A DNA stretch of 64,000 nucleotides from Streptomyces sp. SLBN-31 (GCF_006715395.1 NZ_VFNC01000003.1:868001-932000), one strand, 5' to 3'. Positions 17,435 through 26,599 are shown, counted from the stretch's first letter. Program-made: numbers and translations. Notes: a model not told the origin generated them from the letters alone.

Positions 17435-18784
17435 GTGTCCACCACCCCTGCCCTTCACCCACCCGCGCCGGAAACGGCCCCCCTCCCCTCCCGCTCGCCC
17501 TGGCGCTCGCTGCGGCACCCCGGCATGCGCTGGTGGTCCGCGGCGAACCTCGTCTCCAACGCCGGTACGTGGATGCAGCTCACCGTGCAGAACCTGCTCG
17601 TGCTGCAGATCACCGGCTCCGCCGCGGCGACCGGCCTGTCGATGTCCGTCCAGGCGGCTCCCGCCCTGTTCATGAGCCTGCTGGGCGGCACCGCCGTGGA
17701 CCGCTGGCCCCGCAGGCTGACCGCCGCCGTCAGCCAGGCGCTGCTCGGCGCGGTCGCCTTCACCATGGCCGTCCTCGTGGCGCTGGGCCGCCTCGACATG
17801 ACCTCCCTGATGGTGCTGGCCGCCGTCACCGGCGTGATCGCCACCGTCGACGGGCCCGCCTGCGCCCTGCTGGGCAACGACCTCGTGCCCGTGGAGGACG
17901 TCCCCTCGGCCATCGGCATCGGCGCGCTGGTGCACAGCGCGGGCCGGCTCATGGGCACCGGCCTGGCCGGCGTGACCGTCGGCTTCCTCGGCACGTCCGC
18001 CGCGTACGCCGCCAACGGACTGTCGTTCCTGTTCGTGGCCACGGTCATTCCGTTCCTGCGCCCGGCACCGGGCGCCGTCCCCCAGGCCCCCCGGCCCGCA
18101 CGCGGAACGCCCGCGCCCGACGGCACCGCCACCGACCTCACCGTCCGCCAGGGCCTGCTCTTCTTCGCCCGCCGCCCCCGCCTGGTCGCGCTCGCCGCGA
18201 TCACCGGCATCAGCTCGGTCTTCGGCCGCAACTACGGCCTCACCCTCGCCGTGCTCGTCACCGGGCCGCTCGCGGGCGGCGCCGGCTCCTTCGGCACGGT
18301 CTCCACGGTCCTCGCCGTCGGCGGCATCCTCGGCGCGGTCATGGGCGCCCGGCTGCGCCGGCCCTCCGTCCGGTTCGTGGGCGCGCTGGCCGCGGCGGGC
18401 GCCCTGCTGCAGGTGGCGGCCGGCCTGTCCCCGTCACTGGCGGTGCTGCTGGTACTGGTCCTGCCGATGGCGGTCGTGGAGTCCGTCTCCGACACCGCCG
18501 GGACCGCCGTACTGCAGACGGACCCGCCCGCTCACCTGCGGGGACGCGTGCTCGGGGTGTGGAACAGCATCGGCACGGTGTGGAGTCTCGGCGGGCCGCC
18601 CGCGCTCGGCCTGCTGATGGAGCTGTCCGGCGCCCGCGGTGCCCTGGTCACGGGCGGCCTGATCACCGCGGTCGCCATCGCGGCGGCCCTCGCCCTGCAC
18701 ACCCGGCGCACGCCGTCCCCCGTGTCCCTGCCGACGAAGGACGGCGACCTCACGGCACGGGCGGACCTCGGCACGGCCGCCTGA
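17435..18784 (+). CDS. MFS efflux transporter
   Basis: 449 aa with about 10-12 hydrophobic helices. RWWSAANLVSNAGTWMQ is characteristic of the EntS/MFS_3 group; VDRWPRRL (GxxxDRxxRR-type loop A) lies between helices 2 and 3. The family exports siderophores, drugs and other small molecules by proton antiport. The GTG at 17435 is chosen because the hydrophobic core starts soon after; an in-frame start at 17372 would add 21 residues, and neither has a strong ribosome site. It is divergent from the heptose operon and may export its product or precursor. Confidence 0.85.
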   Translation: MSTTPALHPPAPETAPLPSRSPWRSLRHPGMRWWSAANLVSNAGTWMQLTVQNLLVLQITGSAAATGLSMSVQAAPALFMSLLGGTAVDRWPRRLTAAVSQALLGAVAFTMAVLVALGRLDMTSLMVLAAVTGVIATVDGPACALLGNDLVPVEDVPSAIGIGALVHSAGRLMGTGLAGVTVGFLGTSAAYAANGLSFLFVATVIPFLRPAPGAVPQAPRPARGTPAPDGTATDLTVRQGLLFFARRPRLVALAAITGISSVFGRNYGLTLAVLVTGPLAGGAGSFGTVSTVLAVGGILGAVMGARLRRPSVRFVGALAAAGALLQVAAGLSPSLAVLLVLVLPMAVVESVSDTAGTAVLQTDPPAHLRGRVLGVWNSIGTVWSLGGPPALGLLMELSGARGALVTGGLITAVAIAAALALHTRRTPSPVSLPTKDGDLTARADLGTAA

Positions 18785-18792
18785 ACCACCCC

Positions 18793-20460
18793 TCAGACGG
18801 CGAAGTGGTGCGTGCCGGAGCCGACCCGGTAGACCGCGCTGCCCTCCTCCTGGCGCAGGAACCTCCCCGCCGCTCGCGTCACCGCTCGTGCGGAGGCCGC
18901 CGGGATCCACACCTCGGCGGTCGTGTTGGGCGGCACCTCGCAGGTGAGGGTGAAGTGCCCGTCCCGCTGCCGCCAGCGCGTGGCGACGGGGCCGTGGACC
19001 GAGTCGAACCGGGCGCGGGCGGAGGTGACGCCACCGCCGGGGCGGGGCCGCACGACGATCTCGCGGTAGCCGGGCCGGCCCGCCGCGATACCGGCGATGT
19101 TCGCGTACATCCACTCGCCGACCGAGCCGTAGGCGTAGTGGTTGAAGGAGTTCATCGCCGGGTCCTGGAAGGTGCCGTCGGGCCGGACGGAGTCCCAGCG
19201 TTCCCACATCGTCGTGGCGCCCTTGTCGATCTGGTGGCCCCAGCTGGGGAAGGACCGCTGCGCCAGCAGACGGTGGGCGACGTCGGTGTGCCCGGTGTCG
19301 GTCAGGACGGGCAGCAGACGCGGCGTGCCGAGGAACCCCGTCGACAGGTGCCAGTCCCGGGCCTCGATCAGCGCGACGAGCCGGTCGGCCGCCGCCTTGC
19401 GCACCGCCTTTGGCAGCAGGTCCATCGACAGCGCGAGGACGTACGCCGTCTGCGTGTCGCCCTTCACCCTGCCGTCGGCAAAGACGTAGGCGTCCTGGAA
19501 GGCCGTACGGATCCGCCCGAACAGGCCGCTGTAGGGAGCGGGGTCCTCGCCGAGCGCCTCGGCCATCCGGGCCGCGAGGTCGGCGCTGTGCGCGAAGTAC
19601 GCGGTGGCGATGACGTCCTTGGGCGTCTCGTCGTCGACGTTGAGCCAGTCGCCGTACCCCTCGGCCGGACGCAGCAGCCGGTCGCTGTGCTGTTCCAGCC
19701 AGTCCAGCCAGGTCCGCACCGACGGCCACGCGTCCTCGAGGACCCGCCGGTCGCCGTAGGCCCGGTAGAGCGCCCAGGGGACGGTGACCCCGGCGTCGCC
19801 CCAGCCGGCGGTGCCGTTGCCGACGGTGCCGACCATCGGCGCCACGTCCGTGAACGAGCCCGCCGCGGTCCGCGAGTCCCGCAGGTCGACGAGCCACTTG
19901 GACAGGAAGCGGGCCGACTCCATCGTGTAGGCGGCCGTCGGCGCGAAGACGTTGATGTCGCCGGTCCAGCCCAGCCGCTCGTCCCGCGCCGGGGTGTCGG
20001 TGGGCACGGACAGGAAGTTGCCGCGCTGCCCCCAGGTGATGTTGCGGTGCAGCTGGTTGAGCATCGGAACGTCGGTCTCGAAGTCGAGGGTGAAGGGGGC
20101 GTCCGTGTGCATCACGCGTCCGGTGACGGCCCGCGCGGAAGGGGTGCCGGGGAATCCGGTGACCTCGACGTAACGGAACCCGTGGAAGGTGAAGCGCGGC
20201 TCGTAGACCTCCTCCCCGCGCCCCTTGCAGGTGTAGGTGTCGGTCGCCGCCGCGCTGCGCAGGTTCGCGGTGTAGAGGGTCCCGTCCGGGTTGAGCACCT
20301 CGGCGTGTCTGAGCCGGACAGTCGTCCCCGCGGCGCCCGTCACCCGCAGCCGTACCGAGCCGACCATGTTCTGCCCGAGGTCGAAGACGAAGACGCCCGG
20401 CTTCGGTTGGGTCACCCCCTTCGGCGTCAGTTCCCGCTCCACGCGCACCGGGCCGTCCAC
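18793..20460 (-). CDS. Alpha-L-rhamnosidase (GH78), N-terminally truncated
   Basis: 555 aa from the GTG at 20460; the frame is open only to a TAG at about 20494. The protein begins just before VFDLGQNMVGSVRLRV, which is the end of the N-terminal region in full GH78 enzymes of about 900-1100 aa. The catalytic (alpha/alpha)6 barrel is present (DTPARDERLGWTGD, GYGDWLNV, WGHQIDKGATTMWERWD), with the C-terminal beta domain. About 400-500 N-terminal residues, including carbohydrate-binding domains, are missing. A LacI-type operator and an AGGGAG ribosome site lie directly before the truncated frame, so a deletion seems to have joined the 5' leader to the middle of the gene. Activity is doubtful. 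Confidence 0.85.
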   Translation of the reverse strand: MDGPVRVERELTPKGVTQPKPGVFVFDLGQNMVGSVRLRVTGAAGTTVRLRHAEVLNPDGTLYTANLRSAAATDTYTCKGRGEEVYEPRFTFHGFRYVEVTGFPGTPSARAVTGRVMHTDAPFTLDFETDVPMLNQLHRNITWGQRGNFLSVPTDTPARDERLGWTGDINVFAPTAAYTMESARFLSKWLVDLRDSRTAAGSFTDVAPMVGTVGNGTAGWGDAGVTVPWALYRAYGDRRVLEDAWPSVRTWLDWLEQHSDRLLRPAEGYGDWLNVDDETPKDVIATAYFAHSADLAARMAEALGEDPAPYSGLFGRIRTAFQDAYVFADGRVKGDTQTAYVLALSMDLLPKAVRKAAADRLVALIEARDWHLSTGFLGTPRLLPVLTDTGHTDVAHRLLAQRSFPSWGHQIDKGATTMWERWDSVRPDGTFQDPAMNSFNHYAYGSVGEWMYANIAGIAAGRPGYREIVVRPRPGGGVTSARARFDSVHGPVATRWRQRDGHFTLTCEVPPNTTAEVWIPAASARAVTRAAGRFLRQEEGSAVYRVGSGTHHFAV

Positions 20461-20495
20461 CTGCGCGACGATCAGGCCGGGCCCGACGTCTCCCT

Positions 20496-20511
20496 ATTGA
20501 ACGGTTTCAAT
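20496..20511. promoter_or_regulatory. LacI-family operator candidate
   Basis: A perfect 16-base palindrome, ATTGAA-CGGT-TTCAAT, lies 36 bases before the rhamnosidase start. Its TTGAA...TTCAA arms match typical operators of LacI/GalR repressors that control sugar-use genes in Streptomyces. No LacI gene occurs in the window, so the repressor is encoded elsewhere or has been lost with the deleted segment. Confidence 0.6.
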
Positions 20512-20551
20512 CGAGTGGGCGTGGCCGCCCCGGTTCCGCGCGGGCGGGGGG

Positions 20552-21973
20552 TCAGCCGGGAATGTCCGGGTCCACCTCGTCCCGCCCCCACTCCGAGGAA
20601 CCGAGCGGATAGGTGTACGCGGGCCGGCCGACGTTCCCGCTCGTCCGGAACGGCCTGCCGCGGTCGTCGACGCGTACCGTGCCCTGCCGGTCACCGCTGG
20701 ACCAGTCCAGCTCCAGGTACCAGCTCACGTTGTGCGCCCGCGCGTCCGCGAAGACGTAAAACACCTCGGGATCGGACTCGCTCACCTTGTACGGGAAGTC
20801 GCGCTGACCGTTCTTGGGGGACAGCGCGGGCCGCCCGGCGTCGAGGTCCACCCCGAATGCCGCCGTCCGCACTCCGCCGCCGCATCCGACGCCCATCGTG
20901 AAGTCGTTCCACGCGAGCGGCGCGCTCTTGTCCACCACCCGGACGTGCAGCGCTTCCAGTACGACCGTGGCCTTCCCGGTGCCCTGCACGGTCAGCGCGA
21001 GCATCTGCTCCCCGCCGGGCACCCCACCGAGCGCGCCGACCCACCCGCGCGCGTCCGGCTCGCTGGGCGGCGGCGGCACCTGCTCGGGCTGCCGGTTCAC
21101 CAGGTAGTGCTGGCTGCACTGGTCTTCCCACTTGTACGGGTTGACGGCGACGGTGGGCGCGGTGGCCCCGTCCTGCGCCCCGGCCTCCGGGGCCGCCCCC
21201 ACGCCACCGCTTCGGGTCGCGGACACGGAGGCCGTGGGCTTCCCGCCGCGCGAGGCCGACGGCGAGGGCGATCCGCTCCCGGCCGACGGGGAGGCGCTGG
21301 GACGCCCGCCGCCGGATGCGGAGGCGGCCGCGCCCACGGACCGCTGCTCACCCCGGTCGTCATCCCCCTTGCCGGGCACCAGACTTACGACGAGCGCCGC
21401 CGACACGACGGCGGCGACCACGGCGGCCCCGGCGAACACGACGTGACGCCGCCGCCGCACGACGGACTCCTCGGCCGGGGGCACGCCCCCGCCGAGCCGG
21501 TCGGAGCCGCCGTCCGCGCCGGAGTCGCCCTCCGGCTCGAAGTCGCCGTCCGCGCCGGAGTTGCCGCCCCTGCCGGGGCCGTCGTCCGTGCTGGAGTCGC
21601 CGTTGGCGCCGGGATTGCCGTCCGCGCCGGCTTCCGGGGCGTCGGTGCCGCTCGCGGTCTCGGTCCCGCCCCCGCCCTCGGCGCCCGTGCCGGTCTCCGT
21701 CGTCTCGGCCGCCGGCGCGGAGGCCCGCTGCTCGCGGCGCCGGGCGTCCGCGAGGATCCACTGCCGGTGCAGCTCCACCAGTTCCCCGGGCGTCGCCCGG
21801 CACGCCCGCGCGAACCGTTCCACGGGCGCGTAATCCGTCGGTACGGCATCCCCGTTGACGTACCGGTGAAGCGTGGACGCACTCGTGTGCAGCCGCTTTC
21901 CGAGCACGCCGTAACTGAGCCCGGACCGCTCCTTCAACCGCCCCAGCAGCTCCGAGAACTCGTCCCCCACCAC
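20552..21973 (-). CDS. XRE-type HTH protein with membrane segment and secreted-side domain
   Basis: 473 aa. Residues about 5-65 form an XRE helix-turn-helix (FSELLGRLKERSGLSYGVLGKRL and ASTLHRYVNG). An acidic Gly/Asp/Ser linker follows, then RRRRH before a membrane helix at about 195-215, a Ser/Pro-rich stalk, and a C-terminal beta domain of about 180 residues with conserved Trp and Cys. This layout, cytoplasmic HTH plus external domain, occurs widely in Streptomyces with unknown function. I chose the first of two adjacent GTG codons at 21973, which follows GGGAGGAAC. Regulatory role is inferred from the HTH. Confidence 0.75.
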   Translation of the reverse strand: MVGDEFSELLGRLKERSGLSYGVLGKRLHTSASTLHRYVNGDAVPTDYAPVERFARACRATPGELVELHRQWILADARRREQRASAPAAETTETGTGAEGGGGTETASGTDAPEAGADGNPGANGDSSTDDGPGRGGNSGADGDFEPEGDSGADGGSDRLGGGVPPAEESVVRRRRHVVFAGAAVVAAVVSAALVVSLVPGKGDDDRGEQRSVGAAASASGGGRPSASPSAGSGSPSPSASRGGKPTASVSATRSGGVGAAPEAGAQDGATAPTVAVNPYKWEDQCSQHYLVNRQPEQVPPPPSEPDARGWVGALGGVPGGEQMLALTVQGTGKATVVLEALHVRVVDKSAPLAWNDFTMGVGCGGGVRTAAFGVDLDAGRPALSPKNGQRDFPYKVSESDPEVFYVFADARAHNVSWYLELDWSSGDRQGTVRVDDRGRPFRTSGNVGRPAYTYPLGSSEWGRDEVDPDIPG

Positions 21974-22187
21974 CGTTCCTCCCTCTCCCCACGTTCCGGA
22001 CCCGCGTTCCAGGGGGAGGTCATTCCCCCAGGTCAGAGCCGTTGCGAGCGTTCCAGCGTCCCGGATGTCCCGGCAGTCCTGGCGGCCGGGACGGATCGCC
22101 GCGCAACCTTGGGCCATCCAAGCACGCCGCTCCCGGCACCCGGTCGAGCGGCCTGTGCCAACACCCGTACAACACATGGGGGATCAC

Positions 22188-22904
22188 ATGTCCGCACGTA
22201 CTCGCCGCACCGGCCGCGCCCGTATGCTCACCGCCGCCGCGCTGGCGGCCGCCGCACTGACACTGACGGCGTGCCAGGACGGGGAGGGCGTCCACGACGA
22301 AGGTGCGTCCGCGGGGTCCGCGACCGCGTCGGCGACGGCCACGCACACGTCCGCACCGGGTTCCAGTTCCAAGGGCTCCTCGTCCTCCGGGAACTCCACC
22401 GCCGCGAAGAACTCGTCGACCGGGAAGAACTCCTCCGGCTCCACCGGCGCCAAGGGCTCGGCGGGCGGCTCGGGTGCCGCGGATCCCGGCCCCACCCGCA
22501 CCCGTTGCTCCACCTCCACCACCCGGACGACCGCCACGGTGGTCTCCCGCCCGCTGAACCACCTGCTCCTGACCGTCACCAACACCGGCTCGAAGAACTG
22601 CAACCTGATCGGCTACCCGGCGCCCCGCCTCGGTGAGGCCCAGGCCGTCCCGCCGGTCTTCGAGGCCTCCAAGCCGCAGGCGGTGGTCATGCTGGCCCCC
22701 GGCGAGTCGGGCTACGCGAGCGTCCGGCTCTCCTCCGCGGACGGCAGCGGCTCCAACGGCTACACGGCCAAGTCGCTGGAGGTCTACTTCAACGACGGCG
22801 CGACCGCCGCCCGGCCGTCGCTGCCCGCCAAGGGCGTCTACGTCGACGACTCGATCCGCGTCTCGTACTGGCAGTCGACCATGGACGACGCCCTGACCTG
22901 GTGA
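22188..22904 (+). CDS. Secreted lipoprotein, DUF4232-like
   Basis: 238 aa. The signal peptide ends in a lipobox, LTLTAC, with acylated Cys at about residue 30. A long Ser/Gly/Thr/Ala-rich linker (about 35-95) leads to a beta-sandwich domain with RCSTST and SKNCNLIGYP, probably joined by a disulfide, and a PGESGYASVRLS strand. This matches the Streptomyces DUF4232 type found on the cell surface; function unknown. The ATG at 22188 follows GGGGGA. It is divergent from the HTH/membrane gene. The end is marked by a hairpin. Confidence 0.8.
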   Translation: MSARTRRTGRARMLTAAALAAAALTLTACQDGEGVHDEGASAGSATASATATHTSAPGSSSKGSSSSGNSTAAKNSSTGKNSSGSTGAKGSAGGSGAADPGPTRTRCSTSTTRTTATVVSRPLNHLLLTVTNTGSKNCNLIGYPAPRLGEAQAVPPVFEASKPQAVVMLAPGESGYASVRLSSADGSGSNGYTAKSLEVYFNDGATAARPSLPAKGVYVDDSIRVSYWQSTMDDALTW

Positions 22905-22914
22905 CGCGACGGCT

Positions 22915-22949
22915 CCCGTCCTCCCCGAGCGAAGTGCCGGAAGGACGGG
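22915..22949. terminator. Hairpin between convergent genes
   Basis: CCCGTCCT at 22915-22922 pairs with AGGACGGG at 22942-22949, 11 bases after the lipoprotein stop. The convergent 128-aa gene ends at 23026, so the hairpin may serve both transcripts. Confidence 0.55.
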
Positions 22950-23025
22950 GGCCGTTCGTCGTTTCCTCCACGCAAGCCAGGCGACTACGGTCCCGGTCCT
23001 ACCACGGTGGCAGGAGGCCGGTGGT

Positions 23026-23412
23026 TCACCGGTCCGAGTAGCCGATGTCCCCGATGGTCCAGGCGCTCACGTCCTCCAGCGCGACGCGGTACATGCCGCC
23101 CGTGTCGGGGATGCCGTAACTGCCCTGGAGGATGCGGGCGACATGGAAGTGGAGGTGGGTGGGGTCGCCGCTGTCATCGTCGTCCGGCGGGCGGTCACCG
23201 TCGTCCTTGGGCGGGGTGAACGCGGCGGCGAACCGCCCCAGGTGCTCGGAGTCCCGTAGGACCTCGGCCACGCGTTCCTTCCACAGGGCTTCCGGAGCGA
23301 GCCGTCCGGTGATGACGGCTCCCGGCGTCACCACGGTCAGGGACATCTGACTGTTGTGCTGCGACTCCACCATCGCGGCGATCGCGCGGAGCAGGTCGTC
23401 AGGGTGCTTCAT
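23026..23412 (-). CDS. Small soluble protein, GvpU-like
   Basis: 128 aa. The N-terminal half has a pattern of a beta strand (MSLTVVTPGAVITGRL), a helix (WKERVAEVLRDS) and then an acidic linker; the end reads LHFHVARILQGS...YRVALEDVSAWTIGD. This arrangement of ITL..GAVITG and a closing hLknAr..wR..l..VdgwtlG pattern resembles gas-vesicle accessory protein GvpU, though I compare from memory. No other gvp gene is nearby. If correct it is an orphan GvpU relative; otherwise a hypothetical protein. No ribosome site better than the one before the ATG at 23412 is evident. Confidence 0.6.
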   Translation of the reverse strand: MKHPDDLLRAIAAMVESQHNSQMSLTVVTPGAVITGRLAPEALWKERVAEVLRDSEHLGRFAAAFTPPKDDGDRPPDDDDSGDPTHLHFHVARILQGSYGIPDTGGMYRVALEDVSAWTIGDIGYSDR

Positions 23413-23614
23413 GCCTCGGGAGCCTAGCCGGACAACCTGTGCCGGCGCGCGGCGGCACCGGAGTTGTCACCGCCCCGGTACACCCGCGAGGCGTCGTCGT
23501 CCGGCCATTTTTCGCGCGCGGATGAACCCGATGAGCAGAAAACCCGTCAGTAACCAACGGTGACGGTCAACGACGGTCAACTTCGTACGAGTCTTTTCCA
23601 GGGGGAGCTCTGCT

Positions 23615-24394
23615 GTGTCGAAATACGCTCGAATAAGACCGTCACGCCTCTTCATCGCCCTCGCCACGGCCGCGACCGTCGCCCTGACCGTCGTGGTGAT
23701 CGTGGCCCTGACGGTCACCACCTACGACCACACCTCGCCGCGCGCCGCCCGGAGCAAGGCGTCGGGCTCGGTGTCCGGGGCCGTCGACTGCCGCAAGGCC
23801 AAGTGCGTGGCCCTCACCTTCGACGGCGGCCCCAGCCCCACCACCCCCGGGCTTCTGGACATCCTGAAGCGGGAGCACCTGCACGCGACGTTCTTCCTGC
23901 AGGGCAAGGGGCACATCGCGAAGTACCCGCAGATCGTCCGCCGCATCAAGGACGAGGGCGACGAGATCGGCAACCACACCTGGAACCACAAGGTCCTGAC
24001 GCAGATCGACACGGCCGACGCCCGGCACGAACTGAGCACCACCCAGGACGCCATCGAGAGGATCACGGGCACCAAGCCCGTCCTGATGCGCCCGCCGCAG
24101 GGTCGCACCGACCGTGACGTGGCCAAGATCTGCCGGGAGCTGGGCCTGGCCCAGGTGCTGTGGAGCGTCACGGCCAAGGACTACGAGACCACCGACTCGG
24201 CCCTGATCACCAAGCGGGTGCTCGAACAGACCCATCGCGACGGCATCATCCTGCTGCACGACCTGCACAAGGGCACCGTGCCGGCTGTCCCCGGCATCCT
24301 CAGGGCACTCAAGCAGCGCGGCTACACCATCGTCACGGTCTCGCAGCTGCTCGCCCCCGCCAAGCCCCGGCCGGGCATGGTCTACCGGCCCTGA
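23615..24394 (+). CDS. Polysaccharide deacetylase family protein with altered metal motif
   Basis: 259 aa. A membrane anchor or signal segment lies at about residues 12-37. The NodB fold follows: motif 1 is ALTFDGGPSP instead of the usual TFDDGP, motif 2 is GNHTWNH with both metal histidines, motif 3 is MRPPQGR, and motif 5 is IILLHDLH. The family removes acetyl groups from peptidoglycan or other N-acetyl sugars outside the membrane. Replacement of the second Asp by Gly removes a metal ligand while keeping the catalytic-base Asp. GTG at 23615 after GGGGGAG. The gene stands alone. Confidence 0.85.
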   Translation: MSKYARIRPSRLFIALATAATVALTVVVIVALTVTTYDHTSPRAARSKASGSVSGAVDCRKAKCVALTFDGGPSPTTPGLLDILKREHLHATFFLQGKGHIAKYPQIVRRIKDEGDEIGNHTWNHKVLTQIDTADARHELSTTQDAIERITGTKPVLMRPPQGRTDRDVAKICRELGLAQVLWSVTAKDYETTDSALITKRVLEQTHRDGIILLHDLHKGTVPAVPGILRALKQRGYTIVTVSQLLAPAKPRPGMVYRP

Positions 24395-24580
24395 GCCCGG
24401 TCGCTCCGGACGACCGCACGGTACGGGCCGTACGGTCCCGCCGTCCGCGGCTCCTTGCCGAACCGCCCCGGCGGGACCCGGTCCAGATGTACGGCCCGCC
24501 CGTTTGACGGGTGCCACATCCTGCGGCGCCCACACGGCACGGCGCGCATCACCTGCCCGCGCCGTCACCTGCCCGCGCCG

Positions 24581-24868
24581 TCACCAGCCCAGGACGTCCC
24601 CGTCCGGACGCGGGGTCTTGGCCGGAGCGCTCGGCGCGGCGTCGTGGCAGGTGAAGCCGAGACGGGTCAGGGCCCGGCGCATCTCGCCCGACGTGAAGTC
24701 GCGACGGCTCTGCCTGGTGATCACTTCCCCCACCTGCATCACGGGGAAGACGCGGTCGCCGATGGTGACGGTCACCCCGGTGACGGGCTCGGGCTCGATG
24801 CCGCTCATCGACTGCTCGACCTCGTTCTTGGTGAGGTCGAAGGGGAAGCGGGCGATGACACAACGCAT
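24581..24868 (-). CDS. Small conserved actinobacterial protein
   Basis: 95 aa. It begins MRCVIARFPFDL and contains GIEPEPVTG, FPVMQVGEVITRQSRRDF and the ending LTRLGFTC. I recognise this as a small protein repeated in many Streptomyces genomes but with no known role. The ATG at 24868 is chosen over one 4 codons upstream because GGAGG lies 5 nt before it. It is downstream of the DEAD-box helicase gene, 66 bases away, same strand, so the two may be co-transcribed. Confidence 0.7.
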   Translation of the reverse strand: MRCVIARFPFDLTKNEVEQSMSGIEPEPVTGVTVTIGDRVFPVMQVGEVITRQSRRDFTSGEMRRALTRLGFTCHDAAPSAPAKTPRPDGDVLGW

Positions 24869-24933
24869 GGATGCCTCCATGGAGTTGGGGAGAAACGCCG
24901 GTTTCCGGGGCGTGCCCGGGGACCGGACCCGGG

Positions 24934-26424
24934 CTACGACTTGCCGCGCGGCGCGGACCCGCGGCTTCGGGTAGCCGTCCGTACGGCCCCGCCCCGGCCG
25001 CCGGGCCGTCCCCTGCGGCGGCGACCGCCGGAACCGGCGCCGGTTCCCTCACTGCGGCCGGCCGGCGGGGGTGCGGTGACGGTGACCGGCACCCCGGAGG
25101 GCGTCCGGGCGCCGGTGATGCGCTGCAGTTCGGCCTCGCCGGGCCGGACCCGGGTGGTGCTCGGGGTGATGCCGGCGTCGGTCATCAGACGGTCCATCGC
25201 GCGCCGCTGGTGCGGCAGGACGAGGGTGACGACCGTGCCGGACTCACCGGCCCGGGCCGTACGCCCGCCCCGGTGCAGGTAGTCCTTGTGGTCGCCCGGA
25301 GGGTCGAAGTTCACGACCAGGTCGAGGTCGTCGACGTGGATGCCGCGGGCCGCGACGTTCGTCGCCACCAGGACCGTGACGTGGCCCTCCTTGAACTGGG
25401 CGAGCGTCCGGTTGCGCTGCGGCTGCGACTTGCCGCCGTGCAGGGCCGAGGCGCGCACGCCCACGGACAGCAGGTGCTTGGCCAGCCGGTCGGCGGCGTG
25501 CTTGGTATCCAGGAACATGATCACCCGCCCCTCGCGGGCGGCGATCTCGGTCGCGGTGGTGCGCTTGTCGTCGTCGTGCACGTGCAGCAGGTGGTGCTCC
25601 ATGGTGGCGACGGCACCCGCGGACGGGTCGACGGAGTGCACGACGGGGTCGTGCAGGTAGCGCCGTACCAGGAGGTCGATGTTGCGGTCCAGGGTGGCGG
25701 AGAACAGCAACCGCTGGCCCCCGGGGCCGACCTGGTCGAGCAGTGCGGTCACCTGCGGCAGGAAGCCCATGTCGGCCATCTGGTCGGCCTCGTCCAGGAC
25801 CGTGACGCCGACCTGGTCCAGCCGGCAGTCGCCCCGTTCGATGAGGTCCTTCAGCCGGCCCGGCGTCGCCACGACGACCTCGGCGCCGCCGCCCAGCACA
25901 CTCGCCTGGCGGCCGATCGACACGCCTCCCACGACGGTGGCGAGCCGCAGCCGCAGGGCGCGGGCGTAGGGGGTGAGCGCGTCGGTGACCTGTCCGGCCA
26001 GTTCCCTGGTGGGGACGAGGACGAGGGCGAGCGGCTGCCTGGGCAGGGCCCGCTGACCGGCGAGCCGGGCCAGCACGGGAAGGCCGAAGGCGAGCGTCTT
26101 GCCGGAGCCGGTGCGCCCGCGGCCCAGTACGTCCCGTCCGGCCAGCGCGTTGGGCAGGGTGGCCGCCTGGATCGGGAAGGGCACGCTCACGCCCTCCGCG
26201 TCGAGCGCGCTCAGGAGGCGGGCGGGCATGTCCAGCTCGGCGAACGTCGCGACCGGCGGCAGCGGCTCGGTCAGGGTCGCCGGAAGAGTGAACTCCTGCG
26301 GACGCGGTGTGACGTGTGCCCGTCGGCCACCGGTCCGCCCGGTGTCCGGACGATGACTCTGGCGGCCCTTCTCCTGGGCTCGGAAACGGCCGGAGGCGCG
26401 GCCGTTACGGCGGGTGCGGTCCAT
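24934..26424 (-). CDS. DEAD-box ATP-dependent RNA helicase
   Basis: 496 aa. The Q motif region (TFAELDMPARLLSAL), Walker A variant GRTGSGKT, motif Ib TPGRL, motif II DEAD (VLDEADQMADMGF), motif III SAT, and motif VI HRGGRTARAG are all present; the C-terminal tail (about 445-496) is Arg/Gly-rich, as in RNA-binding extensions. It unwinds RNA duplexes. The ATG at 26424 follows GAGGAGGG. It lies just after the cold-shock gene on the same strand, which is common for helicases used at low temperature. It is separated from cspA by a strong hairpin. Confidence 0.93.
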   Translation of the reverse strand: MDRTRRNGRASGRFRAQEKGRQSHRPDTGRTGGRRAHVTPRPQEFTLPATLTEPLPPVATFAELDMPARLLSALDAEGVSVPFPIQAATLPNALAGRDVLGRGRTGSGKTLAFGLPVLARLAGQRALPRQPLALVLVPTRELAGQVTDALTPYARALRLRLATVVGGVSIGRQASVLGGGAEVVVATPGRLKDLIERGDCRLDQVGVTVLDEADQMADMGFLPQVTALLDQVGPGGQRLLFSATLDRNIDLLVRRYLHDPVVHSVDPSAGAVATMEHHLLHVHDDDKRTTATEIAAREGRVIMFLDTKHAADRLAKHLLSVGVRASALHGGKSQPQRNRTLAQFKEGHVTVLVATNVAARGIHVDDLDLVVNFDPPGDHKDYLHRGGRTARAGESGTVVTLVLPHQRRAMDRLMTDAGITPSTTRVRPGEAELQRITGARTPSGVPVTVTAPPPAGRSEGTGAGSGGRRRRGRPGGRGGAVRTATRSRGSAPRGKS

Positions 26425-26550
26425 GGAGGAACCCTCCTCGATGCGGCGTATCGAGGAATTCCAGCCGCAGCGGGAGCCGCACGAGGATTCGCAAGAATGA
26501 GCCGAAGAAATGGGCCTGAATACGCCCGGGAAATGCGGAGAGCATGACCG

Positions 26551-26578
26551 GGGGCCCGCACCCCAAGGTGCGGGCCCC
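26551..26578 (-). terminator. Terminator after cold-shock gene
   Basis: GGGGCCCGCACC at 26551-26562 pairs perfectly with the 12 bases 26567-26578 around a CCAA loop. It lies 22 bases after the cspA stop on the minus strand. There is no U run, as usual in Streptomyces. Confidence 0.75.
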
Positions 26579-26599
26579 AGTCACGCGGTCGCGTCAGCG

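Noticed and set aside
17023..20901. 1292-residue frame on the plus strand
   Set aside because: Covers the true MFS gene in another frame and is antisense to the rhamnosidase; low-complexity translation without motifs.
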